Positions 23,081-34,678 of a DNA stretch of 64,000 nucleotides are shown in pieces. Each line of letters begins with the position of its first letter. The stretch's first letter is position 1. A program made the position numbers and the translations under genes. Origin of the DNA: Venturia oleaginea (taxonomy: Eukaryota > Ascomycota > Dothideomycetes > Venturiales > Venturiaceae); NCBI GenBank assembly GCA_013176395.1, contig JABMLP010000012.1:1426001-1490000 (forward strand). Direction: 5' to 3'. The notes beneath the pieces are model-generated. The model saw only the letters and a list, made by a program, of their open reading frames with translations. It was not told where the DNA came from and made no database searches.

Positions 23081-23577
23081 ATGTCATCGCGCAGCGCATA
23101 CACACAATTAACATCTACGAAGACACGGCTAGGCGGTAGAGCGGTTTATGGCATTGGGAACTTGCATTAGTCGTGCAGGATGGGCTACCTTGGTGGGCAC
23201 AACGGATAATTGATAGAAGCAGGCTCGAATTCATGGAGAGCTGAATGAGCGAGCGAGTGGAATTTGGGGCGTTCAATCTGTGTTTTTGTTGATACCTACA
23301 GATACAGAAAAAGCGTGGACGGCATTTTCACTTTCACCACCTGAGCCAGACTTTCATGGAGTGGGGTTTATACTAACTTTGCAGCATTGCAGTGGGCCAT
23401 CATTGTCTACCATCCAACAGCAGTTACTCAACGCAGAATGACACCTTCAACTGGTGATAATGGAGTAGCATTTCTGATTTCGATTCTCAGTAAGGTAGAA
23501 CCCGCAGTTGATGCCTCTAGCCCCACTGGTACCTTTCCCTACAAGAATTCCTCTTGAACATCCAGAATCTACACCCA
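23081..23577. other. Convergent intergenic region
   Basis: This lies between the 3' ends of the EB1 gene (plus) and the Dbp8 gene (minus). No gene is seen; it presumably holds both 3' UTRs. Confidence 0.5.
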
Positions 23578-25226
23578 TCACTTCTTCCGCTTCCGACTCT
23601 GCATACCCTTCTTTCTCTTTCCCACTACATCCCTCCCTTCTTCAATCTGTACTAACACCTCTCTTCTCGCCTCGCTAACAACCTTGAGTCCCTCCCTCAC
23701 AACTCTGGTCTCAAGATTGACACCTTCTTCCTCAAATTCGTCCATCTTGCTGCCCGTCCTCTCCTCAATTGCTTCAATCAACTGCGCATCTCTTTGCCCG
23801 ATGAACGTGATACTCTCACCCTTCCGACCGGCACGGGCAGTACGACCAACGCGGTGGATGTAATCGTCCGGGTCGCGGGGGACATCATAATTGATCACGA
23901 TCTCGACACTTGGGATATCAAGACCACGTGCGGCGACATCGGTAGCGATGAGTATCCTCGCAGCTGAAGCGCGGAAACGAGCTAGATTGCTTGTTCGTGT
24001 TGCTTGTGGGAGACCGGAATGGAGGGCTGTCACTCTGTGTGTCAGTTTTCGAAGAAGGTGTTCTACGTAGGTAGCCGTTTTCGTTTTGTTTGTGAAGATG
24101 ATGACTGTTTTCTCCAGATTTTTTGGTGTTTGGAGGAGTTCGTGGAGGAAGGGCTCGCGTTGCATGGCTGATACTAGGAGGTATTTCTGGGAAAGGGTTG
24201 CTGGGACGGCGATATCTTCTGTGTCCACCTCGCAAACGAAGACAGATTGGCGACCTGGAGCTCGAGGTTCGTCCTTGAGAGAGCGGACTTCGGGTGTGAC
24301 TGTTGCCGTGAATAGCAGTGTTTGGCGTTCTGCTGATGGAGGGAGAACGGAAAGGCAGGTTCCTAGGTCTGGCAGCATGGAGCCATTTCCTGGGGCAAGG
24401 AGACGATCTGCTTCATCGAGGACTACATATTTCACGCGACGGAGACTGCAAACTGTGTCCTCGCCCGAATTTTTGATGTGGTCTGCTAGGCGGCCAGGAG
24501 TGGCGATGACAATGTGAGGGCGTTGGGAGAGTGTCAAGGCTTGCTCTCTCATATCTGCACCTCCTGTGATGAGAACTAGTTTGAGAGATTGGGGCGATGA
24601 TATTGCTTTGAATTGTTCAAAGATTTGGAGAGCCAGTTCTCTGTGTTGCGATTAGCTTCTTGCGCGTCTGAAGATGAGAAAGACGATACATACCTAGTAG
24701 GAGTAAGAACAACGGCAAATATCCCGACTGGATCTTCAGCCCATTTCTGCAGGATAGGGACGGCAAATGCAACTGTTTTTCCCGAACCTGTCCTACTTCC
24801 ACCAATACAATCGCGTCCTTTGAGGATTTCTGGGATACATCCTGCCTGAATCTTGGTTGGTTTTGTGATAGCCATATTGGCGAGTGATTTAACCAGCCAT
24901 GGATGAACATCGATGTTGGCAAAATTTGTCTTCTCAAGCTTGACTAGAGTCGTGCTAACGGAGTCTTCGACTGCTGGGCTCTTTGACGGCTGTTCTACCT
25001 CCTGAGCTTTTTGTACGGGCAGAGCTTGTTTCTTGGGTCTGAATCTTGATAGAAATGGTGCAGATGGCTTCACAGCTAGCTTTTCTGGCTCCTCGGTTGA
25101 TGGAGATATTCTTCTGCGTTTTCTCGGAGTCTCTTCTGGAAAGTCTATGCCTGATCCCGAGTCGCGATTTGAGCCGCAAGCGATTGACGCCGCTTCACTA
25201 CCGGAGCTTGAATCCGCTGAAGACAT
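23578..25226 (-). CDS. dbp8: ATP-dependent DEAD-box RNA helicase, Dbp8/DDX49 type
   Basis: Exons (minus) are 25226-24694 and 24640-23578; the 53-bp intron splits the R codon of PTRELALQ. The start is chosen at 25226 (MSSADSSS), which has a better context (-3 G) than the ATG at 25256. The 531-residue product has the Q motif region ([15 protein letters not shown]), motif I (SRTGSGKT), Ia (PTREL), Ib (TPGRL), II (VLDEADRLL), III (TAT), V ([12 protein letters not shown]) and VI ([10 protein letters not shown]). A basic C-terminal tail ([13 protein letters not shown]) suits the nucleolus. Dbp8 acts in 18S rRNA and 40S subunit assembly; the assignment to Dbp8 rests on overall pattern. Confidence 0.9.
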
Positions 25227-25623
25227 GTCTGATATCGAGGATAAGTGTTTGTGCATAGGCTTTGCTGTATGGAACTCGAGATGGAAATCTTTTTCTGGGT
25301 CGAAAACGATTAGCGTGGGAAGCTGGACTGTGCCCCATTTCGCCAACCGCGTTTTGAGGTCGCGTCTCTTGCAATGCAACACTCTATTTTCTTACCTATC
25401 TCTGATGTGTATCTTCTATCCATAGATACCAGGCAGTCATTGGGCCAGATCTATGTCAGAAACCGCCCACCGCTCCGTCCAAGGCGGCAAAATTTGACAC
25501 CACACAAACTCGCTCTAACATCGAACCCGAGTCTCCACCGAGGATATCAGCCTGGAGTCAAGAACTTAGGAATCAATTCAACCGAGTTGCTCCTCTCTGA
25601 TTCCGTCTTCAAACATACACAAG
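25227..25623. promoter_or_regulatory. Divergent promoter between dbp8 and sea4
   Basis: About 400 bp separate the two start codons of these divergently transcribed genes, so both 5' UTRs and promoters must lie here. I see no diagnostic TATA box or known operator. Co-regulation is possible, since both products serve growth, but that is inference. Confidence 0.5.
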
Positions 25624-28601
25624 ATGGAAGCTGCCATTCGTTGGTCACCACATGCGACGCTCGACACTCCTCAATTTCTCATTGTCGATGTCATCGGCAA
25701 CCGTCTCAAACTTTGTGAGATCGAAAGATTAGACTCGGGAATCGTGAAATACAAGGAGATCTCTCGGCGCGACAAACTTAGAAACTATACAGCCTTTGAC
25801 TGGTCCAAGACAGATCCAAATCTCGTGGCCATTGGGCAGGCTTCAGGGGAAGCATGTCTTATTCGCCTAGATGCTGACAAAAGCTCTCCGGATGAGGGCA
25901 TATGGTCATTTCCGATCAAACACCAACGGAAGTGCAATTCAATAGCCTTCAGTGTCAACAACAAATTGGCCACAGGACTTGAAAAGCACCGGACCGACTT
26001 GGGATTGAACATCTACAATCTCTGTGATCTTGCCGGTCCAAATGCACGACAGCAGGAGCCGTACCGAAAGTTGTCCTCAGATGCAATTTCGAGTATCAAA
26101 TTCTTTAACGATGAGCCAGACAGTTTGGTTTGTGGCGTTACCAGGCAATGTATCAAATTGTTTGATCTTCGAGGTCAGTGTCTTCAAGCCTCCCGGCTCA
26201 TACACGATCTCGAGTGCTGATTCATGCCCTAGATTCCTCCACCAGTTATGCGGGAATCTTCAACACCAAGCAAGTCCACAACATAGCCATTGATCCGATG
26301 GATGAAAATTACTTCATTTCTGCTGGTCCACCGGGAGATCCTGTTGTCAGTGTCTGGGATCGTCGTATGGCTGCAAAGTCAGGCCCGCACACTCCTTTCA
26401 GTGAGAGCGGCCCTCTAGGTCCTGTTCTGGAGCTCAAACCAGCTGTGAACAATAGGCACGGGTCCACAATCTGGAGCCTTCGATTTTCTGGACAGAAACG
26501 AGGCTGCTTTGGCGTTTTATCCAACACTGGAGAGTTCAAGGTTATTGAACTGGGCCAATATACCACGAAAACCACGATGAGCGCGCCACCGACCAGTCAA
26601 TACGGAGGTCAGCCTTGGGACTCAAACTACTACACCAAACGATCCCACAACCTCACGTACCCATGGTATGATCCTCGTCACGGCCAGGAAGAAAGCTCAA
26701 GAGTGATCGCATGTGACTTCATGTCCATAGCCGGAAAGCGAGACCTTTCTGTTATGGCGTTGCATCCCAAAGAGTCCATCGAGTTCATGAAGATACCTGA
26801 AATGCCAAGGCTTCTGAACATAAGCGCACTCGACGAACTATACATGGGCAGAGATGGCAGAAAGCCTTTTGCGCCTAGATATGACATGCCGACAGCAGCC
26901 CAGGATTTGGCCATCCTTCAAGAACGAGCAAGAAGGTCGGATGGTGTGAGGAGAAAATCAGAGCAGATTCTTCTTGAGTCCAATGCCCGACTGGATATGC
27001 TCAGCATCGAGAACTTTGGCCACAAAGCACCGCCAAGCTACGAAACCCCGTTGCACCCATCTAGTGGTGATCAGCATCAGAACCTGCTCAGTCTCTGGTT
27101 TCCCAGCTTTATTCCAAATCTTGGAGATGCGCTCAAACTTCTCAGAATTCAACGACGGAGGTGTCACGAAGGCTATTTACTTAACCCCCAAATCAACAAG
27201 GATATTGTTCAACATGATCCTTGGTTGGTTGACATGTGGAATGTTGTCAAACGGTTTGAAGAGAAGGCGAAGGATGAAGACATGATTGCTGAAGGCCTTG
27301 ATCTTAGTTATCTGGGAATCTACGCAGTATGGAACAACACCTTTGGCGGCACGTATCGAAATCGCATCCTGGACAAAGAAGAACTCACACACGATCGTTT
27401 CGTCGATGCCGTAGTGGCCATAGTTCATGCAAAAGCATATCCTACGTTCCAAGGCCACAAGACAAAGTACCCAGCGCATAGACAACTTTGCCTTGCAATT
27501 TGCGGCTGGGAGTTTTCCAAAGATCGGTTGCGGTCATACTGCCGACGCCTGATGGACGCAGATGAGTACTACAAAGCAGTGGTCATTGCAGTCATGCGAG
27601 GCTTTAAAGATCTTGCACAAGAACTTTTGAGAGCCGCGATCCGGCAAAAGAAGATGTCCAATATTGGTCTCGGTGCCGTCATTGCGTGTGAGACGGTTGG
27701 TGACGAACAACGACAGATGTGCGAATGGATGGCAGAGGAAACAGACGATCCGTACCTCAAAGCCTTGCTAAATTATTTCATCAAGGGCGACTGGAAGATT
27801 GTGGCGGATATGCCACAACTTGCGCTGTCCGACAGGGTCGGTGTCGCTCTCAAGTATCTGGACGACAAGCGACTCGACGAATTCATCAAGATTCGTACTG
27901 CAGAGGCTTCTGTTAGTGGAAATACTGAAGGCCTGGTTCTTACAGGTCTCACAGACAGAGGCTTGGAACTGTTCTCCAATTACATCACCAAGTTCAACGA
28001 TTTGCAGACTGCAGTCCTTGCCATGTCTTTTACTTGCCCATTGTATCTCGATGACGCGCGCTTCAAGATGTGGCAAGAAACATACGATATGCAGTTCCAA
28101 ATCTGGCGCGCGTTCGACGAGCGAAACAAGTACTTTGAAGCACTGGCCTTACGAGCGAGGACGAGCGACAAGCGCCAATTCGGAGAAATGGATGAACACC
28201 CCACAACTTTGCGGTGTGCACACTGCCTTCACAGCCTTGCTGTGCGCACGATGTATAGAGGGTCTGACGGTTCTATTGCAGCTATCTCAGCGGTAGTCCG
28301 AAGCAAAGAAAATGATCCGAGGATGAAAGCAGCTCTCAAGGGAGGTCAGTTGTGCCCACGTTGTTCTCGACGAACGCCAAATTGTGGCATTTGCGGATTA
28401 CAGCTCGCAAACCCAGACCCACGAAGTTTGAGGAGTGGTTCTGCAAAGAAGCTTGCAGAGGATGATCCCATCGCAAGACAAACCATGCATTGTATGACTT
28501 GCACGCATTCTTTCCATGGCAATCATGCACGAGATTGGTTTGCTAGGCACAAGACCTGCCCGGTTCCAGATTGTCGTTGCATGTGTGCGTTGTTGCATTG
28601 A
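25624..28601 (+). CDS. sea4: SEA/GATOR2 complex subunit Sea4 (Mios-like WD40 protein)
   Basis: Exons are 25624-26173 and 26233-28601; the 59-bp intron joins FDLR to DSSTSYAGIF. The product has 972 residues. WD40-type blades fill roughly residues 1-340 (TAFDWSKTDPNLVAIG; VSVWDRR; TIWSLRFS). A long alpha-solenoid follows. The C-terminus is a zinc-binding RING-like domain with CAHC, CPRC, CGIC and CMTCTHSFHGNHARDWF, ending CPVPDCRCMC, as in Mios. Sea4/Mios belongs to the GATOR2-like part of the SEA complex at the vacuole, which controls TORC1 in response to amino acids. The length fits the family and no defect is seen. Confidence 0.9.
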
Positions 28602-28907
28602 GGCTGGATGATGGAGGAGAATTGTTGGCAGGACTATAGCGCCTGTATGATGTCTGAAGGTGACGCAGGGTGGGCGATCGCATCTCACAGATGGGTGGGG
28701 GGAGACATCACTCGAGAGACACGATTCGCTGATGATGCATTCCTGCTGGGATGTTTCAAGCCATGACGTCGATACGTCTCGTCACGCAAGGCTGAGCGCT
28801 CCTCTTTAATAATGGGGACGGAACACCCTTTTGAGTCTTCTTTAATCTCAATTTACAATCAAGCTCGTCAACCAATCTTGACTGCAGAACAACAAATTAT
28901 ACTCACA
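28602..28907. promoter_or_regulatory. Upstream region of the small conserved gene
   Basis: It contains CGTC/GACG half-sites (ATGACGTCGATACGTCTCGTCACG around 28763-28787), reminiscent of CREB/ATF-type sites. An in-frame upstream ATG at 28812 could add 32 residues to the downstream protein, but these look like 5' UTR. Confidence 0.35.
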
Positions 28908-29418
28908 ATGGCCGACGCAATCACCAAGCCTTTGGCCGGCCAGACGGACGCTGAGAAGCAGGAGACTTACAGAGAATGGGCCAGCAGGTACTACAACCAG
29001 AAATACGAAATTTGGGTGCCATGGATGGAAGACCAATATCTCAAGTGGTTTGGCAAAGACAACAAGGCCTCGTATGTCACTAAAGGTAAGAGATGTCTAT
29101 TTCTCCGAGTTTGAAATCCCAAAATTCTGACAATCCGCAACAGACACTCTCGGCAAAACCAAGGTCACAGGTATCGATCAGGTTGACCACCTTCAAGATG
29201 GCGTACACGATCTCGTTGGGGGACAAGTTGGCAAAGGTGGCCTTCTTCAACCCGTTGGCGACATGGCTGGTAAAGAAGGCATCAACCGCATCGAGCGACA
29301 AGGGAAGGATGATAAGGGAACATACGGCGGCGCAGCGGCTGGCATCACTGATCCAGCCATCCAGAACGCACAGAAGGCTGGCTCGAATGTCACGCAAGGA
29401 GCCAAAGATGGTGCCTAA
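28908..29418 (+). CDS. Small conserved fungal protein, unknown function (C-terminus frameshifted)
   Basis: Exons are 28908-29085 and 29144-29418, encoding 150 residues. The N-terminus (MADAITKPLAGQTDAEKQET) and the motif TGIDQVDHLQDGVHDLVGGQ match a widespread ascomycete family of unknown function, by my recollection. It is Gly/Lys/Gln-rich, hydrophilic and without membrane spans. The frame stops at TAA 29416-29418, but the +1 frame directly after it reads NYVAESAKGAGGYLGGFLGG and ends KKEEK at 29494, which resembles the usual tail of the family. One extra T near 29416 would explain this. It may be a real mutation or a sequence error. Confidence 0.75.
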
Positions 29419-30005
29419 CTATGTCGCTGAGAGCGCGAAAGGAGCTGGGGGTTACCTTGGAGGATTCCTGGGCGGAAAGAAAGAAGAGAAGTAGAAGACT
29501 GGCTCTTCTTGCTTCTCTCTTTCCTTGCACAACTATTGATTTTGGGATGGTTAGCGATTTGCTGTTGATGGGATATGGAGCGACAACTTTTGGAATAGAC
29601 TGTGTCACTCCTTTTCGATACCCAGAATTTTACGTATACAATTCTTTTCACATGACTACTCTTCTGATTTCAATTGCCATCCATCTATCCGTCCATCCTC
29701 CCAAATTCTTACATGTCAATTATGACGTCCTCTTGCATCTCGTACGCGTAGATCCCAAACAGGCCGGGACTGGGATGTTGGCTCCACAACCAACGATTGC
29801 CTCCAAGGAACGCCTCCAAGGAATGCCTCCAAGAAACAAAGTGTCGCACCTATTTACCTGCAAAAGACTGCCTTTCACGATGCTCTTTTACGTCTCAGCG
29901 CTCTGCTAACATTTCCTTTCTATCTTCCTTCCTTGCCGTCCTTTTACCTGATCCTCATATCCCGTCTCTCGACCAAGTCCAACCTCCATATTAAAACACT
30001 ATACA
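29419..30005. other. Intergenic region with short tandem repeat
   Basis: The first 76 bases carry the frameshifted tail of the preceding gene. Three copies of a GCCTCCAAGRAA unit lie around 29799-29835. The rest holds the upstream region of the lectin gene. Confidence 0.45.
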
Positions 30006-31082
30006 ATGCACCTCCCTGAACCTGGCCCAGACAACGGCCAATTCCTTACAACCGAAGTCCGTCCGCGCACAAAACCAACTTCTATAACCTCTCGCGCCAT
30101 CTCCTTCCCTCGAAACCACTACACAGCCCCTCCCAACGTCGCGGGCGGGTTCCATCTCCTCGATCTCTCGCACAAAGCGCCTGCCGTACGCGCCAATCTC
30201 GTTGGATCAGATATCACAAAGGAGGGATTTGTGGTGGGCATTGAGACTTGGGATCGCGGTGTACTTTATGAGGCCGGCGCGACATGGATAGAACACAAGC
30301 GTGGGGGAAGAGAATGTGGCTTCGGACAGTTCGACACGAGAGATGTCGTCTTGGAAGAGAGTGAGGTTAAGAGAATGAATGGTTATACTAAGGTACCGAG
30401 GAAATTACGTGTAAATGGACGAAAAGCCTCTCTCGACACGAATGGTATCGATTCCAGCTATGAAATTGATTATCAACATAGAAAACGGCAGTCGTTTAGT
30501 AAGAGGATTAAGTTCCCTTCTAAATTGAGAGGAGGGAAGGAACCGCCTGAGGTTGTTTGTTGGCTTAATCGGTTGGATTTGCAGAATTGGAAGGGGAGAG
30601 AGCATAGGCTTCATGCTTTCGCCGGAGATGTCACGACGGAGAGTGCGACATTTACGTTAGAGACGTGGGGAGATTCAGTGTTAAATGGGGCAGCAATGTG
30701 TTATATTGCGTTTCCGAAGGGGAAGAGGAAGGTGGATTCGGGGTATTTTTCTACACACGATGTTGAGGATGATGAGGGAGGACAGGTTGGAGGAGGCAGG
30801 AAGGAAGTGAGGAATCAGGTGGGGTTTAGGGAGGGATGGTTCAAGAAACCGCCGACAATCTTGTGTGCTTTGAGCATGTTTGATCTTGGAGGAGAGGCAG
30901 ATTTGAAAATTAAAGTCGAGGCAGTTGACGTGGACAAGGATGGGTTTACGTGGTGTTTGAGTACTTGGGTCAGACTCCTTTCAAGAATGAACCACTGTAG
31001 AGACCTTGACTGACTGAATAACCAGGACGATTCGATCTTACACGCCGCTGGAGCCTCTTGGATCGCTCTCGGATTTGAGTGA
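30006..31082 (+). CDS. Triple H-type lectin domain protein
   Basis: Exons are 30006-30968 and 31026-31082; the 57-bp intron has a CTGAC branch and CAG acceptor. The 339-residue product carries three H-type lectin-like repeats: residues 30-96 (ISFPRNHYTAPPNVAGGFHL ... AGATWIEH), about 165-240 (KFPSKLRGGKEPPEV ... GAAMCYIAF) and about 275-339 (KPPTILCALSMFDL ... AGASWIAL). The family binds GalNAc-type sugars. No signal peptide is seen. The last repeat ends abruptly at GFE-stop, and the stop overlaps a strong GTGAGT donor (TTTGA|GTGAGT), so a third exon may exist downstream. Confidence 0.85.
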
Positions 31083-32516
31083 GTGACGTGGTGAAAAGGA
31101 TAAGATCGTCATCGACGACAATAAAATGGAAAGAGGTGGATAGCAAAGCCTGTCAAACAGGTCTCATAAGTTACTACTCCCAAAAAGACTGGGAATCTGG
31201 GCAAGTGGGCTTCCAGTCAAGCATAGCTGAGGGGCTCCGAGGACGAGAAGCAGGTTTCAACACAAGCGGCAGAGGATACAAGCAAGGAATAAGACACCGT
31301 GATGATGATCACCCTGATGGAGTAGTAGGCGAATGCGATATACGACACATGGCAAGGAAACGAGCGAACGACACACGCCATTGCCAAAATTTATGATAGC
31401 TTTGTTCTGAGCGCTGGTTCAGAAATCCGGCATTTCTTGATGCTTCCCATTCTGACACGAAGGAAGATCCTGCTGACAAAATTTTCTGGGTTTCGCTCAA
31501 GATGACGAACGACAGGGATCGGGAAGTCTTGCAAGAAATGGCATTGGCCATCAGGTTGGAGGTCCATGTCTCACTTACAAACAGCGAATCAAGAATGCAA
31601 AGACATCCAGTCATGTCTACGGTTGCCATATCGAATAATGCAATGGGCTTGTCTGTGATACTGAAAACACCGTTCGCCTCACCGGACGCCCGCCGATTGA
31701 GAGCTCGCTCTCTCAAATGACTGCCAGTTTTGAACGCCCTAAAGCTCCAGAGGGAGACATTGAAATGTCTTGACCTATCGACAAAGAGTCCACTACCAAT
31801 GCTCCCAGATGTTACTCTAGGTTCTTCGAGAAACTCTGATCACACTACTATTTGTGGCTATGAACCCTCACATGCAATTGTGGCCCGCATTCGCCAGGCT
31901 TGTAACCAATTGAAACGCGACGCGTTATTTCTTCACCTCAAACAGCTTCAACAGCGTCACAAAATCGAACCTCCTCCACAGACCACAACTCGTCCGCTAT
32001 TGGTATCTGCAAGAGAAGGGATTTCATTTGCGCTATCGCTACCTACCACCTGGCCTGCTCAAATTCGAGAAAATCGCTTTCTCAACTCCTCGCCAGGCCT
32101 CTCAACAGTCCGCGGCGCAGACGAGTTAGGCCAGGGCGACTAGGCGAGGCGGCAAGTTAACAATCCGGGGCGTCGGATTGCAGCCTATATTCTGGCATGC
32201 AATCCGGCGTACAGCTGGTTAGGGTCGTCGGGAGGGTTAGAATTCCTAAAGAATTATCCTAGTTGGGAAGTAGGAAGTAAAAATTACCCGGCTTATGTCT
32301 AGCTTCTAAGGAAGATGTTATTATTTAATTCCGGTATTTCTTCTATCGCCCTGTAGAACCCCGCTACCCCCTCTATTACCCTAAATAACCCCGCTACCCC
32401 CTTTTCGCCTATCTATAGGGCGAGGTGGCTGAGGACGGGAGAACTTGCCGCGGTAGAATGCTAAGTCTGCGACTTTGGGTAGACTGTTGAGATGCCTGCT
32501 CCTCGCTACCTCCACA
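31083..32516. other. Intergenic stretch with GC/AT patchwork, no gene supported
   Basis: Frames at 31309-31716 (minus) and 31730-32143 (plus) lack domains. From about 32150 the sequence changes character. A direct repeat AACCCCGCTACCCCC occurs at 32357 and 32387, and an inverted pair (CGCCCTGTAG / CTATAGGGCG) spans 32347-32432. This could be the remnant of a mobile element upstream of the F-box gene. Confidence 0.35.
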
Positions 32517-33740
32517 ATGGATCAGCTACCCGAAGAGCTGATCGACAAGATCACGGGCTGGGTTGAAGATGAAGATCTCAAAGCTCTCCACCAGGTTTCC
32601 CGCATCATCAACAGCCACACTCACGATGCCTTCAAGAAACGCTTCTTCGCAACCCGAAAGTTCGACACGTCGGCGCCGTGTATGGACCATATCTCCCACA
32701 TCATGAGATTCTGTCCATTCGCTTCCCAAATCCAACATCTCATCATCGATACATCTTGCCACCCTCGTAAAGAAATCGGTTTCTTCACGAGGCTACAAGA
32801 TATAATGAAGCGTTTCTCCAACAGGCATGGCGGCAAAACCATCGAGTCGGTTACATTCATCAATTCCGACTCTGACGAGGTCCTGGCGGAAGACATGATG
32901 GCGCAAGGGAAGGATCCTGAGGATTTGGGCAATTACATATACTTCTTGGAGAGATTCTGCGACGTTACCAACATTGCGAAAACATTTTTAAGAAGCATGG
33001 ATCAACACGGCCTCAAAATCAAGAGCATAACTGTACCTGGGAGTGAGACTACATACGCTATCGGCCCCTGGGGACTCACTGACTGTCCCTCCCTCGTGTC
33101 CACCCTTCACCATCTGAACATGCATGTCTTCCCCTCGATTGTGGCTGCAAGAACTGGTATCGAGTGGTCCGAAGCCCAAGATGCAAACACCCTCGCCGCA
33201 TTCATAAACTCAGCACCACAACTATCAAGTCTGCATCTTTCCACGGGATACGTAGAAGCATGGGACATTGAAACAGCAACATTCACATCAACGCTTTTCT
33301 CAAGCATCAACGTCGCAGCTCTCCAAACCGTTACACTGAAAAGGTGGGAAAAGGTCCATTATAATGCCCTCGCCTCCTTTTTCCGGAGGAATCTAAACAT
33401 CTCCAAGCTGCACATGGACGATATTCGCTTAGATCATGGAAACGCCCTCAAGTGCGAGGCCTGGATCGCTGTCCTCACCCCGCTCCTCGCTTGCAAATCG
33501 TGGCGGGAATTCAGCTGGGGTGAATTAACAACGTGTGATGACGACCTTGAGGACGACCTGATGGAGGACTGGCAACGGCCGAGCCATTCCTCCCCCTGTG
33601 AAACTGGGAATAACTGTTCGCCCAAGTTTTCTGGGTTAGCTTCTGCTAAGGGCATGATCGCTGTTGAGGCGATGCTTGGGAGGATGATTGGGAATCTGGA
33701 GAGGAAGGCGCCTAGGCCTTGGGTTACGGTTATGTTGTGA
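32517..33740 (+). CDS. F-box protein
   Basis: The ATG at 32517 places an F-box directly at the N-terminus (MDQLPEELIDKITGWVEDED, then LKALHQVSRIINSHTHDAF). The longer frame upstream begins only with TTG. The 407-residue single-exon product then has leucine-rich, weakly repeated sequence (SLHLSTGYV; LQTVTLKRWEKVHYNALASF) typical of fungal F-box proteins with divergent LRR-like regions. F-box proteins link substrates to the SCF ubiquitin ligase through Skp1; the substrate cannot be predicted. Repeat-like sequence lies upstream. Confidence 0.8.
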   Translation: MDQLPEELIDKITGWVEDEDLKALHQVSRIINSHTHDAFKKRFFATRKFDTSAPCMDHISHIMRFCPFASQIQHLIIDTSCHPRKEIGFFTRLQDIMKRFSNRHGGKTIESVTFINSDSDEVLAEDMMAQGKDPEDLGNYIYFLERFCDVTNIAKTFLRSMDQHGLKIKSITVPGSETTYAIGPWGLTDCPSLVSTLHHLNMHVFPSIVAARTGIEWSEAQDANTLAAFINSAPQLSSLHLSTGYVEAWDIETATFTSTLFSSINVAALQTVTLKRWEKVHYNALASFFRRNLNISKLHMDDIRLDHGNALKCEAWIAVLTPLLACKSWREFSWGELTTCDDDLEDDLMEDWQRPSHSSPCETGNNCSPKFSGLASAKGMIAVEAMLGRMIGNLERKAPRPWVTVML

Positions 33741-34678
33741 TCTTTTCTCCTTCCTTTCTTCCTCGCTCTCATTGATTCTCTTCTACACTTGCTTTTCCTT
33801 GGGGTTCCATTGTTCCTGTCATTCGCAATAGCGAACTCGAGCTGTGTTTCCCCCACAAACAACCAGTACCATACCCCCAGCTCAAGATATTATGGGGTTC
33901 TGATAATAGAGGTCACGGATATCCTTTTCTGGCCAGAAAAAGAAAAAAATGGAGGGGGGGGGGACCTACTACACGACACGCTCTAACATCGCGGACACCA
34001 AATGCGCACCTAAGACCTTTATTCGCGCACCCACAGCCTTTACTTCACTTGCGCACCCGCCTGTACTCTAGGCGGGCCAAAGGTTTTCCCCAAGTCCCGC
34101 GGCGATGACATCATGGTGGTAAGCCCGGTATCCACGTAGATATATCGTATACAGTACTCCTCCCACCACTTCCACTCCTATCGCTGCCACCCCGCCAATC
34201 GTCTTATAGCAAGGCTTCCTGTACCCTCTTAAAAGATTGGTTGTCCAGATCGTACAGACACCCAAAAACGCTTTCATTTCGACACCAGCACCGGATTCGT
34301 AACCCGGAGAAGAACCCACAAAGAAAGACATGTTCGTCATTGTGGGAGGTACGATTTCAAACACATACTTCCATGGGTCAATGAATAATGACTGGCACGT
34401 CATATAGAGATAAATGGTATCGATGAACGTCAAGTATTCAATGTAACCATTCATTACAATCTTTGCATTCCGTCCCGTCGTAATATATACTCTCTCCACA
34501 CTTCCAACCTCCTTCTACCACAAGCGCCAACTAAACAGAACACCACACACCCTTCCCACGTCTCCTCATGCAAAACCGACAATCACACAACTCATGCGCA
34601 ATGGGAGGACCAAATCCATCTATAGATTCTCTCTCATGTCAGCAAAAAAGTCGGAGCTAAAAGTCCCCTCCCTCCTGA
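33741..34678. other. Intergenic region with homopolymer and tandem repeat
   Basis: There is a run of 11 G at about 33953-33963, and three imperfect copies of a GCGCACC(C)...CCTTTA unit at about 34001-34060. A minus-strand frame at 34068-34499 has no proper ATG at its head and no domain. Confidence 0.45.

Noticed and set aside
34068..34499. 143-codon minus-strand ORF
   Set aside because: It opens with GTG rather than ATG, shows no domain, and the sequence around it is repeat-like.
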